Of a DNA stretch of 63,677 nt, positions 8,415 through 17,340 are shown one piece after another. Numbering within the stretch: the stretch's first letter is position 1; the number at the start of each line of letters is the position of its first letter. Position numbers and translations under genes: made by a program. This stretch comes from an uncultured Lachnospiraceae bacterium (GTDB taxonomy: Bacteria > Bacillota > Clostridia > Lachnospirales > Lachnospiraceae), in contig CANDAG010000022.1 of assembly GCA_947382625.1 (NCBI GenBank), positions 1 to 63,677 of the forward strand, in the 5' to 3' direction. A model generated the notes under the pieces. That model did no database searches. It was not told where the DNA came from and saw nothing but the letters and a program-made list of their open reading frames with translations.

Positions 8415-8445
8415 TCCGCAGATTGAATAGACGGAGGAAATAAGA

Positions 8446-9384
8446 ATGGCTAATATTACAGCAGCTATGGTAAAAGAATTAAGAGAGATGACCGGCGCAG
8501 GCATGATGGACTGCAAAAAGGCATTAGGAGAAACTGACGGCGATATGGATGCCGCTGTGGAGTTCCTTAGAAAGAACGGTCAGGCAAAGGCAGAGAAGAA
8601 GGCAGGAAGGATTGCTGCTGAAGGACTTTGCAAGGTAATCGTGAAGGAAGACAAGGTGGCAGCGGTTGTTGAGGTGAATTCCGAGACTGACTTTGTTGCT
8701 AAGAATGATGAGTTCCAGAGCTTTGTAGCTGCAGTGGCAGAGCAGGCAGTAGAGACAGATTCCACTGATATGGATGCGTTTATGGCAGAGCCCTGGAAGA
8801 ATGATACATCCAAGACAGTTAAGGATGCACTGGTAGAAAAGATTGCCAGGATCGGTGAAAATCTGAACATCAGAAGATTTGAAAAGGTAGTGGCCGAGAA
8901 TGGCTTTGTGGTTTCCTATGTTCATGGCGGCGGAAGGATCGGCGTTATCGTTGAAGCCGAGACGGATGTGGTGAATGATGCAGTCAAAGAGGCTATGACC
9001 AATCTTGCAATGCAGGTGGCAGCCCTTTCTCCCAAATATGTTTCTACAGACGATGTTTCTGAAGAGTATAAAGCTCACGAGAAGGAAATCCTGATGGCTC
9101 AGATTGCCAATGATCCTAAGATGGCAGGCAAGCCTGAGAAGGTGATCGAGGGCGCAGTGACCGGACGTCTTAACAAGGAATTAAAGGAAGTATGTCTGTT
9201 AGAGCAGGTATATGTAAAGGCTGAGGACGGAAAGCAGACAGTAGCTCAGTATGTGGCTCAGGTTGCCAAAGAAAACAATGCAAAGCTTTTTGTTAAGAAA
9301 TTCGTACGTTTCGAAACCGGCGAAGGTATCGAGAAGAAAGTGGACGATTTCGCAGCGGAGGTTGCAGCGCAGGCTGGTATGTAA
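8446..9384 (+). CDS. tsf: elongation factor Ts
   Basis: EF-Ts regenerates EF-Tu-GTP. The 312-residue protein has the N-terminal UBA-like domain with LREMTGAGMMDCKKALGE, then NSETDFVAKNDEF, the classical EF-Ts signature. GGAGG precedes the ATG; a strong terminator follows the gene. Confidence 0.98.
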   Translation: MANITAAMVKELREMTGAGMMDCKKALGETDGDMDAAVEFLRKNGQAKAEKKAGRIAAEGLCKVIVKEDKVAAVVEVNSETDFVAKNDEFQSFVAAVAEQAVETDSTDMDAFMAEPWKNDTSKTVKDALVEKIARIGENLNIRRFEKVVAENGFVVSYVHGGGRIGVIVEAETDVVNDAVKEAMTNLAMQVAALSPKYVSTDDVSEEYKAHEKEILMAQIANDPKMAGKPEKVIEGAVTGRLNKELKEVCLLEQVYVKAEDGKQTVAQYVAQVAKENNAKLFVKKFVRFETGEGIEKKVDDFAAEVAAQAGM

Positions 9385-9416
9385 GAGAAATTTTACATCG
9401 AAAAGAGTTCAATAAC

Positions 9417-9449
9417 AAAAGCCTCAGGGGAGTTCCCCTGGGGCTTTTC
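9417..9449 (+). terminator. terminator behind tsf
   Basis: GCCTCAGGGG / CCCCTGGGGC stem with the loop AGTT, preceded by an A-run and followed by TTTT, so it may work in both directions. Confidence 0.9.
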
Positions 9450-9490
9450 TAAAAAAATGCTATTTGACCCTTTTCCGCCAAAGCAACTTG

Positions 9491-9499
9491 TGATACAAT
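9491..9499 (+). promoter_or_regulatory. extended -10 promoter before the deacetylase
   Basis: TG-A-TACAAT. A TTGACC lies 24 bases upstream, too far for a standard -35. Confidence 0.5.
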
Positions 9500-9531
9500 A
9501 ATTGCAAAGTGTTCATAAGGAGTTAATATTC

Positions 9532-10458
9532 ATGGGGGCGACCTATGACCGACAAAAGAGAGTTCAGCGTCTAAAAAAAATAATATTGGGTCTTATTGCA
9601 GGAGCGATCCTGATCCCTCTTGTTCTCAGCGTAATATTTGGGATCCGTGTGGTACAGCTGGGAAACAGGGTGAAGGAGTTAGAGGCATTAATAGAGGAAG
9701 AAAAGACAAAGGAAGGGCGCAGTGTTTATTCTGTGTCTCCTATTGAGGAATCTCCCCGGGATGGCCAGGATACAGCCAGTCTTTTGACGGACATGGCCGG
9801 AGCAGAGAATGCGGGGGAGAGTGAGACAGACTGCAAGGAGATCTACCTGACCTTTGATGACGGTCCCAGCGGCAATACCTCCAAAATTTTGGATATTTTA
9901 AAGGAATATGGTGTGAAAGCCACTTTTTTTGTGGTAGGGAAAACGGACGATAATTCCGTTGCGCTTTACCAGAGGATTGTGGAAGAGGGGCATACCCTGG
10001 CAATGCATTCCTACAGTCATAAGTATAATGAGCTTTACAAATCCGAAGAGAACTTTGTGGAGGATATGGAGAAGCTTCAGGAGTATCTTTATGATATCAC
10101 AGGAATATGGCCCAGATACTATCGTTTCCCCGGAGGAAGCTCCAATACGGTAAGCAAAGTGGATATGTACAAGCTTATGGCCTACCTGAATGAAAACGGG
10201 ATCACCTATTTTGACTGGAATGTTTCTTCCGGTGATGCCAGCAGTGTCCAGATCAGTTCGGCTAATATAGTGGATAATTGTATGAACGGGATGAGGGACA
10301 AAAAAGAGTGCATGATATTAATGCATGATGCAAACGAAAAAAAGACCACGGTGGAGGCACTTTCAGAAGTGATCAGACAGATCCAGGAAAGAGGAGATTC
10401 AGTATTTCTTCCGATCACGGACGATACACCGCCGATCCAGCATATAACCTTGCAGTAA
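9532..10458 (+). CDS. membrane-anchored polysaccharide deacetylase (NodB/CE4)
   Basis: Enzymes of this family remove acetyl groups from peptidoglycan or other amino-sugar polymers outside the membrane. The 308-residue protein has a membrane segment (about 18-40), a short coiled linker, and a NodB domain from about 105: TFDDGP with the catalytic and metal Asp, metal ligands in HTLAMHSYSH, RYYRFPGG, and ILMHD near the end. The start ATG 9532 follows AAGGAG; an upstream TTG at 9502 precedes that site. It stands as a single transcription unit or with the bactofilin gene downstream. Substrate cannot be told. Confidence 0.9.
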   Translation: MGATYDRQKRVQRLKKIILGLIAGAILIPLVLSVIFGIRVVQLGNRVKELEALIEEEKTKEGRSVYSVSPIEESPRDGQDTASLLTDMAGAENAGESETDCKEIYLTFDDGPSGNTSKILDILKEYGVKATFFVVGKTDDNSVALYQRIVEEGHTLAMHSYSHKYNELYKSEENFVEDMEKLQEYLYDITGIWPRYYRFPGGSSNTVSKVDMYKLMAYLNENGITYFDWNVSSGDASSVQISSANIVDNCMNGMRDKKECMILMHDANEKKTTVEALSEVIRQIQERGDSVFLPITDDTPPIQHITLQ

Positions 10459-10509
10459 ATATGACTTTCATAGTTATTATATAAGAAAACAGAATGGAGG
10501 ATTAAAAAG

Positions 10510-11319
10510 ATGGGTTTTTTCTCAGATTTGAAGGATGACTTGTCACAGGCAGTCAATGAACTGATGCCGGAAGAGGGAGCGCCGGAGGTAAAAAAGGAGT
10601 CTGTAGAGAAGGAAAAACCGGTAATGCCGGAAACAAGAAGTAATTTCACAGAGAGGGAAAGGCCAGCTTCGGTTAATAATTTTGTGAATGACTTTGACAG
10701 CGATCTGGATCAGATGTTGAGTAAGGCGGAAGCGGAAGTGCCTGAGACACCGAAGGTGCCGGAAGCACCGGCAGTGGCAGAGGAGGAGCCTGTATTTGTG
10801 GCTCCGCCCATTGAAGAGAGAATTCCGGAAATGCCTGTGCAGCATGCGGGCAGAAGGAGCTCTGACGAAGTCTCTGTACTGACGGAATCCATGCTTATTA
10901 ATGGTAATGTGGCTACAGAGGGCGGCCTTGAGGTCAGGGGAAGCATAGTAGGAAATGTGGAGGCTCTTGGTAAGCTCAATATTACCGGTATGATCCAGGG
11001 AAATTCCCAGGCAGCTGAAATATATGCGGAGGGCGCTAAGATCACAGGAGAGCTCAGAAGTAATTCCAGTATTAAGATCGGACAGAGTACAGTGATCCTT
11101 GGAAATATCTATGCCAACAGTGCAGTGATCGCAGGCGCTATCAAGGGGGATATTGATGTAAAGGGACCTGTGATCCTGGAAGCATCCGCTATTGTGATGG
11201 GTGATATTAAGTCTAAATCTGTACAGATCAATAATGGTGCGGTGATTGAAGGTATGTGTTCACAGTGTTATGCGGATGTGAGCCCCACCTCTTTCTTTGA
11301 CAGTCTGAAAAACAAATAA
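10510..11319 (+). CDS. bactofilin-family polymer-forming protein
   Basis: Bactofilins form nucleotide-independent filaments that scaffold cell wall enzymes. The N-terminal 120 residues are acidic, proline-rich and probably disordered; residues about 130-255 form the repetitive right-handed beta-helix typical of the family (INGNVATEGGLEVRGSIVGN, then repeated G-x-I/V units such as GNIYANSAVIAGAIKGDIDV). 269 residues. Its place behind a peptidoglycan-type deacetylase fits a wall scaffold. AATGGAGG precedes the ATG. Confidence 0.88.
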   Translation: MGFFSDLKDDLSQAVNELMPEEGAPEVKKESVEKEKPVMPETRSNFTERERPASVNNFVNDFDSDLDQMLSKAEAEVPETPKVPEAPAVAEEEPVFVAPPIEERIPEMPVQHAGRRSSDEVSVLTESMLINGNVATEGGLEVRGSIVGNVEALGKLNITGMIQGNSQAAEIYAEGAKITGELRSNSSIKIGQSTVILGNIYANSAVIAGAIKGDIDVKGPVILEASAIVMGDIKSKSVQINNGAVIEGMCSQCYADVSPTSFFDSLKNK

Positions 11320-11337
11320 AAACGAAAGGCATACTAT

Positions 11338-12033
11338 ATGCGCAGAATTTTATTAAAGCTAAGCGGAGAAGCGCTAGCGGGAGAGAAGCGGACAGGATTT
11401 GATGAGGAAACCGTAAGGAAGGTTGCCCTGCAGGTAAAGCAGCTGGTAGATGACGGCATCCAGGTAGGAATCGTTACAGGAGGCGGAAACTTCTGGCGGG
11501 GACGTACCAGCGAGAACATTGACCGGACCAAGGCAGATCAGATCGGTATGCTTGCAACTGTAATGAACTGCATTTATGTCTCGGAGATTTTTCGCAGCGT
11601 CGGCATGAAAACGGCGGTTCTGACACCCTTTGAGTGCGGCTCTTTTACCAAGCTGTTTTCAAAGGACAGAGCGGAGAAATATTTCGGGAAGGGTATGGTA
11701 GTCTTCTTTGCAGGCGGAACCGGGCATCCTTATTTTTCCACAGATACAGGTGTTGTACTTCGGGCAGTGGAGGTGGAGGCAGAGGTGATCTTGCTTGCCA
11801 AGTCCATTGATGGTGTCTATGACAGCGACCCTGCAGTCAACCCGGCTGCCAGAAAGTATGACGAGATCAGTATCGATGAGGTGATCGCCCAAAATCTGCA
11901 GGTGGTGGATATGACAGCATCTATCCTGGCAAGAGACAATAAGATGCCTATGTGGGTGTTTGGTTTAAATGAGAAGGACAGTATTGTAAATACAATAAAG
12001 GGGAACTTTACGGGAACAAAGGTAACCGTATAA
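11338..12033 (+). CDS. pyrH: UMP kinase
   Basis: Hexameric UMP kinase phosphorylating UMP to UDP. The start RRILLKLSGEALAG, the GGGNFWRG loop and DGVYDSDPAVNP are the amino acid kinase family signatures. 231 residues. It lies before frr, as in nearly all bacteria. The Shine-Dalgarno AACGAAAGG is weaker than its neighbours'. Confidence 0.97.
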   Translation: MRRILLKLSGEALAGEKRTGFDEETVRKVALQVKQLVDDGIQVGIVTGGGNFWRGRTSENIDRTKADQIGMLATVMNCIYVSEIFRSVGMKTAVLTPFECGSFTKLFSKDRAEKYFGKGMVVFFAGGTGHPYFSTDTGVVLRAVEVEAEVILLAKSIDGVYDSDPAVNPAARKYDEISIDEVIAQNLQVVDMTASILARDNKMPMWVFGLNEKDSIVNTIKGNFTGTKVTV

Positions 12034-12055
12034 GTAAAATGGAGGGATTACAAAA

Positions 12056-12607
12056 ATGGACGAGAGACTTAAGGTTTATGATGATAAAATGAAGAAAACC
12101 TTCGAGCATTTGGAGAGTGATTACCAGGGGATCAGGGCAGGACGCGCCAATCCTCATGTACTTGATAAACTCAGGGTTGATTATTACGGAACGCCTACTC
12201 CTATCCAGCAGGTGGGAAATATTACCATTCCCGAGGCCAGAATGATCCAGATCGCACCATGGGAGAAGACATTGATCAAAAGTATCGAGAAAGCCATCAT
12301 GGCGTCTGATATCGGCATCACACCTTCTAATGACGGTTCTGTCATCAGATTGGTTTTTCCGGAGCTTACCGAGGAGCGAAGGAAGGATCTTGTAAAGGAT
12401 GTGAAGAAAAAGGCGGAAGAAGGGAAGGTTGCTGTCCGCAATATCAGAAGAGACGGAAACGATTCCTTCAAGAAACTGGCGAAGGCAGAGGTCTCAGAGG
12501 ATGAGATCAAGGAGCTTACCGATAAGCTCCAGAAGCTGACAGATCAGTACATTAAGGATATCGATAAGCTGATGGAAGAAAAATCCAAAGAAATCCTTAC
12601 AGTTTAA
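12056..12607 (+). CDS. frr: ribosome recycling factor
   Basis: Releases ribosomes after termination together with EF-G. The 183-residue protein shows the RRF pattern: GIRAGRANPHVLDKLRVDYYG, WEKTLIKSIEKAI, and RRDGNDSFKK. ATGGAGGG precedes the ATG. The next gene, uppS, is separated by palindromic repeats. Confidence 0.97.
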   Translation: MDERLKVYDDKMKKTFEHLESDYQGIRAGRANPHVLDKLRVDYYGTPTPIQQVGNITIPEARMIQIAPWEKTLIKSIEKAIMASDIGITPSNDGSVIRLVFPELTEERRKDLVKDVKKKAEEGKVAVRNIRRDGNDSFKKLAKAEVSEDEIKELTDKLQKLTDQYIKDIDKLMEEKSKEILTV

Positions 12608-12614
12608 GATCATG

Positions 12615-12650
12615 ATCAAACGCCGGCACGCCCCGCGACCGGTTATTGAT
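12615..12650 (+). repeat. 38-bp-type palindromic repeat, copy 2 (36 bp)
   Basis: Begins ATCAAACGCC, core GCCCCGCGAC, ends GTTATTGAT; two bases shorter than the other copies. It starts seven bases behind the frr stop. Confidence 0.75.
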
Positions 12651-12658
12651 GAGAGAAA

Positions 12659-12691
12659 CATATGCCGGCCCGCAAAGCGTGTCGGCATATG
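12659..12691. repeat. palindrome next to copy 2, probable inverted relative
   Basis: Arms CATATGCCG and CGGCATATG around a CCGCAAAGCG core. The reverse complement, with GCTTTGCGG in the centre and ATGCC/GGCAT arms, resembles the hairpin at 54507-54536. It has no T-run, so it would not terminate frr-uppS transcription. Confidence 0.6.
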
Positions 12692-12714
12692 CTGTAACAT
12701 CGAAAGGATAGAAT

Positions 12715-13440
12715 ATGGCAGAAGAAATGAACCTGGTGATGCCAAAACATGTGGCGATCATACTTGACGGAAACGGCAGATGGGCCAAGAGCAAAGGAAT
12801 GCCGAGAAATTACGGACATGTGCAGGGAGCAAAAACAGTAGAGGTTATCTGTGAAGAGGCATATAGGATGGGGATACAGTACCTGACAGTATATGCCTTT
12901 AGTACGGAGAACTGGAGCAGGCCAAAGGATGAGGTGGATGCTCTGATGAAGCTTTTGCGTAATTATATGAAGACCTGCCTGGCTACCGCCAAAAAGAACC
13001 GTATGTGTGTGCGGGTTTTGGGAGATAAGACAGGGCTGGATGAGGATATCAGAAGCAGGATCGCACAGCTGGAGGAATCTACCAGAGACAATGACGGACT
13101 TCATTTTCAGATCGCGTTGAATTACGGAGGAAGGGATGAGATCATCCGTGCCGTAAGGACAATGGTCGAAAGAGCTGCAAGAGGTGAATTGCTTAAGGAA
13201 GATGTGACGGAGGATTATCTTTCAGGTCTTTTGGATACAAGGGGAATTCCGGAGCCGGATCTTCTGATCCGTACCTGTAATGAACAGAGGATATCCAATT
13301 TCCTTTTATGGCAGCTTGCCTACACGGAATTTTATTTTACGCCTGTGGCCTGGCCTGATTTTACAAAGGAAGAATTGGTCAAAGCTGTGGAGGCATATAA
13401 TCATAGAGACAGAAGATATGGCGGAGTTAAGGAGGAGTAA
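12715..13440 (+). CDS. uppS: undecaprenyl diphosphate synthase (isoprenyl transferase)
   Basis: Makes the C55 lipid carrier for wall polymers. The 241-residue protein has HVAIILDGNGRWAKSKG with the catalytic Asp, the NYGHVQGAKT segment, FSTENWSRP and the C-terminal ISNFLLWQLAYTE. It precedes cdsA with AAGGAGGAG overlapping its own 3' end. Confidence 0.97.
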   Translation: MAEEMNLVMPKHVAIILDGNGRWAKSKGMPRNYGHVQGAKTVEVICEEAYRMGIQYLTVYAFSTENWSRPKDEVDALMKLLRNYMKTCLATAKKNRMCVRVLGDKTGLDEDIRSRIAQLEESTRDNDGLHFQIALNYGGRDEIIRAVRTMVERAARGELLKEDVTEDYLSGLLDTRGIPEPDLLIRTCNEQRISNFLLWQLAYTEFYFTPVAWPDFTKEELVKAVEAYNHRDRRYGGVKEE

Positions 13441-13443
13441 GCC

Positions 13444-14274
13444 ATGTTTATGACAAGGCTGATGAGCAGTATCGTACTTTTGGTGCTGGCAGTATCCACG
13501 ATACTGATCGGCGGGCATTTTCTGGCGGCAGTGCTCCTTTTTCTTGCCCTGAAGGCTTACAGGGAGCTGACAAAAGCCTGTCATCTTGCCGGCAAAGACA
13601 GGATGAACGGTTTGGAAATCATCGGATATGCAGGGATCGTGTCCTATTATCTGCTGATGGTGTTTGTGGAGGATAAGATTTATCTTCTGCTTGCTCTGAT
13701 CACTATATTAGTGGCTTATATGTTCCTGTATGTGTTTACCTTTCCCAAATACAGAGCGGAGCAGATCATGTGCAGCTTCTTCTGTGTGGCCTATGCGCCG
13801 GTAATGCTTTCTTTTATTTATCTGGTAAGAGAACTGCCTTATGGGATCTACACTGTCTGGATGATCTTTATAAGCTCATGGATCTGCGACACCTGTGCCT
13901 ACGCAGTGGGGATACTGTTTGGCAGGCATAAGCTGGCGCCGGTTTTAAGTCCTAAGAAATCCATTGAGGGAGCGCTGGGAGGAATCCTGGGATCTGCTCT
14001 GGCAAGCGCTGTATATGCACATTTTGTGGTGGAAGCTGTGATCAGTGAACAGCAGATATTATGGATCTTTGTACTGATCAGCGGGGCGGGAGCAGTGATC
14101 TCCCAGGTAGGAGACCTGGCAGCCTCTGCTATTAAGAGAAATCACGAGATAAAGGATTACGGGAAGCTGATCCCCGGCCATGGCGGTGTCATGGACCGGT
14201 TTGACAGTGTGATCTTTACAGCGCCTATGATCTATTTTCTGGTCCTTATGCTGATACATGGAGGGCGTATATAA
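13444..14274 (+). CDS. cdsA: phosphatidate cytidylyltransferase
   Basis: Makes CDP-diacylglycerol for phospholipid synthesis. The 276-residue polytopic membrane protein has about seven hydrophobic segments and the C-terminal CDS signature KRNHEIKDYGKLIPGHGGVM followed by DRFDS. The ATG is three bases behind the uppS stop with its own Shine-Dalgarno. Confidence 0.96.
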   Translation: MFMTRLMSSIVLLVLAVSTILIGGHFLAAVLLFLALKAYRELTKACHLAGKDRMNGLEIIGYAGIVSYYLLMVFVEDKIYLLLALITILVAYMFLYVFTFPKYRAEQIMCSFFCVAYAPVMLSFIYLVRELPYGIYTVWMIFISSWICDTCAYAVGILFGRHKLAPVLSPKKSIEGALGGILGSALASAVYAHFVVEAVISEQQILWIFVLISGAGAVISQVGDLAASAIKRNHEIKDYGKLIPGHGGVMDRFDSVIFTAPMIYFLVLMLIHGGRI

Positions 14275-14288
14275 GGGGAGAAGGCATT

Positions 14289-15437
14289 ATGAAAAAAATC
14301 GCAGTATTAGGCTCCACAGGCTCTATCGGAACCCAGACTCTTGAAATTGTACGAAATAATCGGGATCTGCAGGTTGTGGCCCTGGCAGCAGGAAGTAATG
14401 TTGCCAAAATGGAAGAGCAGGTGAGGGAGTTTCATCCGGCTCTGGCAGTGATGTGGGGTGAGGAAGCGGCAGGTGAACTAAGGGTAAGGATAAAAGATAC
14501 CGGAACAAGGGTGCTTGCAGGTATGAGCGGTCTTCTGGAAATTGCTGTTATGGAAGAGATGGAGGTTTTAGTGGCGGCAATTGTGGGCATGATAGGTATA
14601 AGGCCTACAATTGCCGCAATTGAAGCGGGAAAGACCATCGCTCTTGCCAATAAGGAGACGCTGGTGACAGCAGGGCATATCATCATGCCTCTGGCAGCGC
14701 AAAGGAAGGTGTCTGTCCTTCCTGTGGACAGTGAGCACAGCGCCATCTTTCAGTCTATGCAGGGACAGCCCGGTGAGAGAGTAAGCAAGATCCTGCTTAC
14801 CGCTTCCGGCGGCCCTTTCAGGGGGAAAAAGAGAGAGGAGCTTCTGGATATCACCGTGGAGGATGCCTTAAAGCATCCAAACTGGGCCATGGGCAGAAAA
14901 ATTACGGTAGATTCCTCTACCCTGGTAAATAAAGGGCTGGAGGTGATCGAGGCCAAATGGCTGTTCGGGGTAGGACCGGAAAAGATCCAGGTGGTAGTGC
15001 ATCCCCAAAGCATTATTCATTCTATGGTAGAATATGCAGATGGCGGGATCATGGCACAGCTTGGTATGCCGGACATGAAGCTGCCCATCCAGTATGCGCT
15101 GTTTTATCCTGACAGGAGGCCCATGGAAGGCAGGCGGGTAGATTTCTTCGAGTTATCCTCTATTACCTTTGAAAAACCGGATGCGGAAACCTTCCGGGGG
15201 CTTAAGATGGCTTATGAGGCCATACAAAAAGGGGGCAGCATGCCCACGGTTTATAATGCGGCCAACGAGAAGGCAGTCTCGTTGTTCCTGGATCGGAAGA
15301 TCAAATTCCTTGAGATTTACGACCTGATCCAGGGAGCCATGGAAGGTCATAAGATCATTGATGATCCTTCCCTGGAAGAGATCCTTGAAACAGAAGCGGC
15401 TGTATACGAATTTATTGATGCAGGCAGGAGGTTATAA
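14289..15437 (+). CDS. dxr: 1-deoxy-D-xylulose 5-phosphate reductoisomerase
   Basis: NADPH-dependent step of the MEP isoprenoid pathway. The N-terminus has LGSTGSIGTQTLEIV, then LANKETLVTAG, VDSEHSAIFQ with the metal site, and TVDSSTLVNKGLEVIEA. 382 residues, full length. ispG of the same pathway lies 3.4 kb downstream. GGGGAGAAGG precedes the ATG. Confidence 0.97.
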   Translation: MKKIAVLGSTGSIGTQTLEIVRNNRDLQVVALAAGSNVAKMEEQVREFHPALAVMWGEEAAGELRVRIKDTGTRVLAGMSGLLEIAVMEEMEVLVAAIVGMIGIRPTIAAIEAGKTIALANKETLVTAGHIIMPLAAQRKVSVLPVDSEHSAIFQSMQGQPGERVSKILLTASGGPFRGKKREELLDITVEDALKHPNWAMGRKITVDSSTLVNKGLEVIEAKWLFGVGPEKIQVVVHPQSIIHSMVEYADGGIMAQLGMPDMKLPIQYALFYPDRRPMEGRRVDFFELSSITFEKPDAETFRGLKMAYEAIQKGGSMPTVYNAANEKAVSLFLDRKIKFLEIYDLIQGAMEGHKIIDDPSLEEILETEAAVYEFIDAGRRL

Positions 15438-15438
15438 A

Positions 15439-16494
15439 GTGGCAGTATCGATTTTGCTGTTTATCATTATTTTTCTTGTGGTAGTGATCTCCCACGAGCT
15501 GGGACATTTTATTATTGCAAAGAAGAACAATATCCGCGTGGTGGAGTTTTTTGTGGGAATGGGGCCTACCCTCTTTTCCTTTTACAAAGGGGAGACCAAA
15601 TATTCCCTGAAGCTTTTGCCCATCGGCGGAGCCTGTATGTTTGAGGGAGAGGACGGACTGGAGGCAGAAAAAGGAGTCATGTCCGAAAGAGCCTTTCCTA
15701 ATGCACCGGTGTGGACACGTTTTGCAACGGTTTTTGGCGGACCGCTGTTTAATTTTCTCACAGCCTATGTGATGGCCATGATCCTGGTAGCCGCCTGCGG
15801 GATCACAACGCCGGAGGTGATCCTGGTGAATGATAACAGCCCGGCTAAGGAAGCAGGGCTCTTAGAAGGAGATATGATCACCAGGATCAACGGGAAGCGT
15901 ATCCATATGGGAGGCGAGGTGACGCTGGCCTCCCAGACCAACACAGAGGGTGCAAGGCTGATGATCACCTTTGCCCGTGACGGAGAAGAGAGGACGGTGG
16001 CAATAGACCCGGCCTATGACGAGGCTGACGGACGCTATTACATGGGGATCGCCGCAGGAGGATATCTGAAGTGCAATGTGATCCAGACCTTCCAGTATGC
16101 CTTTTATACCATGAAATTTTATGTGGAGACCACCTTTAAGAGTCTGGGTATGCTGGTGTCGGGACAGCTCTCAAGGGATGATGTGGCAGGCCCCATAGGG
16201 ATCGTGAAGGTAGTAGATGAGGCTTATGATTCGGCAAAGGCATATGGAGTGCTGGATGTGGTATTGAATATGGTCAACATCGCTTTGCTGCTTTCAGTCA
16301 ATTTGGGGATCATGAACCTTCTGCCGCTGCCGGCGCTTGACGGAGGGCGTTTGGTGTTTTTGCTGGTAGAGGCTGTCCGTGGGAAGCCGATTCCGCCCGA
16401 AAAGGAAGGAATGGTGCATTTAGCGGGAATGATGGCTTTGATGGTACTCATGGTACTGGTATTTTTTAACGATATAACAAAATTTTTCAGATAG
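15439..16494 (+). CDS. rseP: RIP metalloprotease RseP/RasP (site-2 protease)
   Basis: Cuts membrane proteins within the bilayer, for example anti-sigma factors and signal peptide remnants. HELGH is at residues 16-20 in the first membrane segment, a PDZ domain lies about 110-200 (NSPAKEAGLLEGDMITRING), and the LPALDGGR motif supplies the third metal ligand near the C-terminus. The best start is GTG 15439, seven bases after AGGAGG and one base behind the dxr stop; earlier ATG codons in the frame lie within dxr. 351 residues. Confidence 0.93.
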   Translation: MAVSILLFIIIFLVVVISHELGHFIIAKKNNIRVVEFFVGMGPTLFSFYKGETKYSLKLLPIGGACMFEGEDGLEAEKGVMSERAFPNAPVWTRFATVFGGPLFNFLTAYVMAMILVAACGITTPEVILVNDNSPAKEAGLLEGDMITRINGKRIHMGGEVTLASQTNTEGARLMITFARDGEERTVAIDPAYDEADGRYYMGIAAGGYLKCNVIQTFQYAFYTMKFYVETTFKSLGMLVSGQLSRDDVAGPIGIVKVVDEAYDSAKAYGVLDVVLNMVNIALLLSVNLGIMNLLPLPALDGGRLVFLLVEAVRGKPIPPEKEGMVHLAGMMALMVLMVLVFFNDITKFFR

Positions 16495-16528
16495 TATCAA
16501 ACACACTTAAGGGAATCCTTATGCAAGA

Positions 16529-16552
16529 TTACCAAAAATATGATTTTGGTAA
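16529..16552 (+). terminator. weak AT-rich hairpin behind rseP
   Basis: TTACCAAAA / TTTTGGTAA with a six-base loop, followed by CTTTGT. The lack of G-C pairs and of a long T-run makes termination uncertain. Two TATAATGGAT sequences 28 bases apart (16558 and 16586) follow and could be -10 boxes for the phosphatase gene, but no matching -35 box was found. Confidence 0.35.
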
Positions 16553-16627
16553 CTTTGTATAATGGATTCTTTTTTGTTGGAACTATATAATGGATGAATA
16601 AAGATTGGCAGGGAGGAAGCAGCGGGA

Positions 16628-17332
16628 TTGAAAATCATATCAGGAGTATATTGGGATCAGGGAAAACGTCCGGTAAATCAGGATTCGCTTCTTTTGCAGC
16701 AGGCGATTACAGGCAGAGGGAGGGTGATGCTTGCCGCGGTAAGTGATGGGATCGGAGGGCTTTCTGAAGGAGAGAATGCCAGCGGATTTATTACAGAAAA
16801 GCTGATCGAACATTTTTACGGGCAGCTTGTAGGACTGATCGGACGCAAAAGGAGCAAAGCCGCCCTGAAAAAGAGTATCCTCCGCTGCTTTTATGAGATG
16901 AACAGCCAGCTGAAGGTCTACGGGGAGGGAAGGGGGATCAGGCTGGGAGCCACCATATCCCTTTTGTTTTTGTGGGGACGGAACTATATGATCTTTCATC
17001 TTGGAGACAGCAGGATCTATCTGTGCGGCAGAAGGAAGATCAGGCTTCTTACCAGAGATCATGCGGGGAGAGGCGGCGTTACGAAATGCATGGGAAGCTT
17101 TCCGTTTCAATATCCGGATGTTTCATTTGGAAAGATCCGCGGCAGAAGCGGTTTCCTTTTGTGTACAGACGGTTTTTACAGGACGCTTGACGGGGAAGCC
17201 ATGCAGGCCCTTTTGCCCGGAGATATAGCAGGAGAGGAGCAGATCGAACGGAGGCTTCGGCAACTGGGCATAAGGGCTGAAAAAAGAGGTGAGCAGGATA
17301 ATCTGTCGGCAGTGTATTGTGTAGCTTATTAG
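16628..17332 (+). CDS. PP2C-type serine/threonine phosphatase
   Basis: Metal-dependent phosphatase predicted to reverse the neighbouring kinase. The 234-residue protein shows the PP2C motifs in order: RPVNQDS, SDGIGG, LGDSRIYL, CTDGFYRTL and EQDNLSAV. The likely start is TTG 16628, eleven bases after GGGAGGA; the product then begins MKIISGVYWDQG, which fits the family. Its stop overlaps the Shine-Dalgarno of the kinase gene, so the two are coupled. At this place Bacillus has proS. Confidence 0.88.
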   Translation: MKIISGVYWDQGKRPVNQDSLLLQQAITGRGRVMLAAVSDGIGGLSEGENASGFITEKLIEHFYGQLVGLIGRKRSKAALKKSILRCFYEMNSQLKVYGEGRGIRLGATISLLFLWGRNYMIFHLGDSRIYLCGRRKIRLLTRDHAGRGGVTKCMGSFPFQYPDVSFGKIRGRSGFLLCTDGFYRTLDGEAMQALLPGDIAGEEQIERRLRQLGIRAEKRGEQDNLSAVYCVAY

Positions 17333-17340
17333 GAGGTGCT

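Noticed and set aside
16496-16530. Possible further copy of the 38-bp repeat behind rseP, beginning ATCAAACAC
   Set aside because: Only the ends resemble the unit; the GCTYYGC core is missing.
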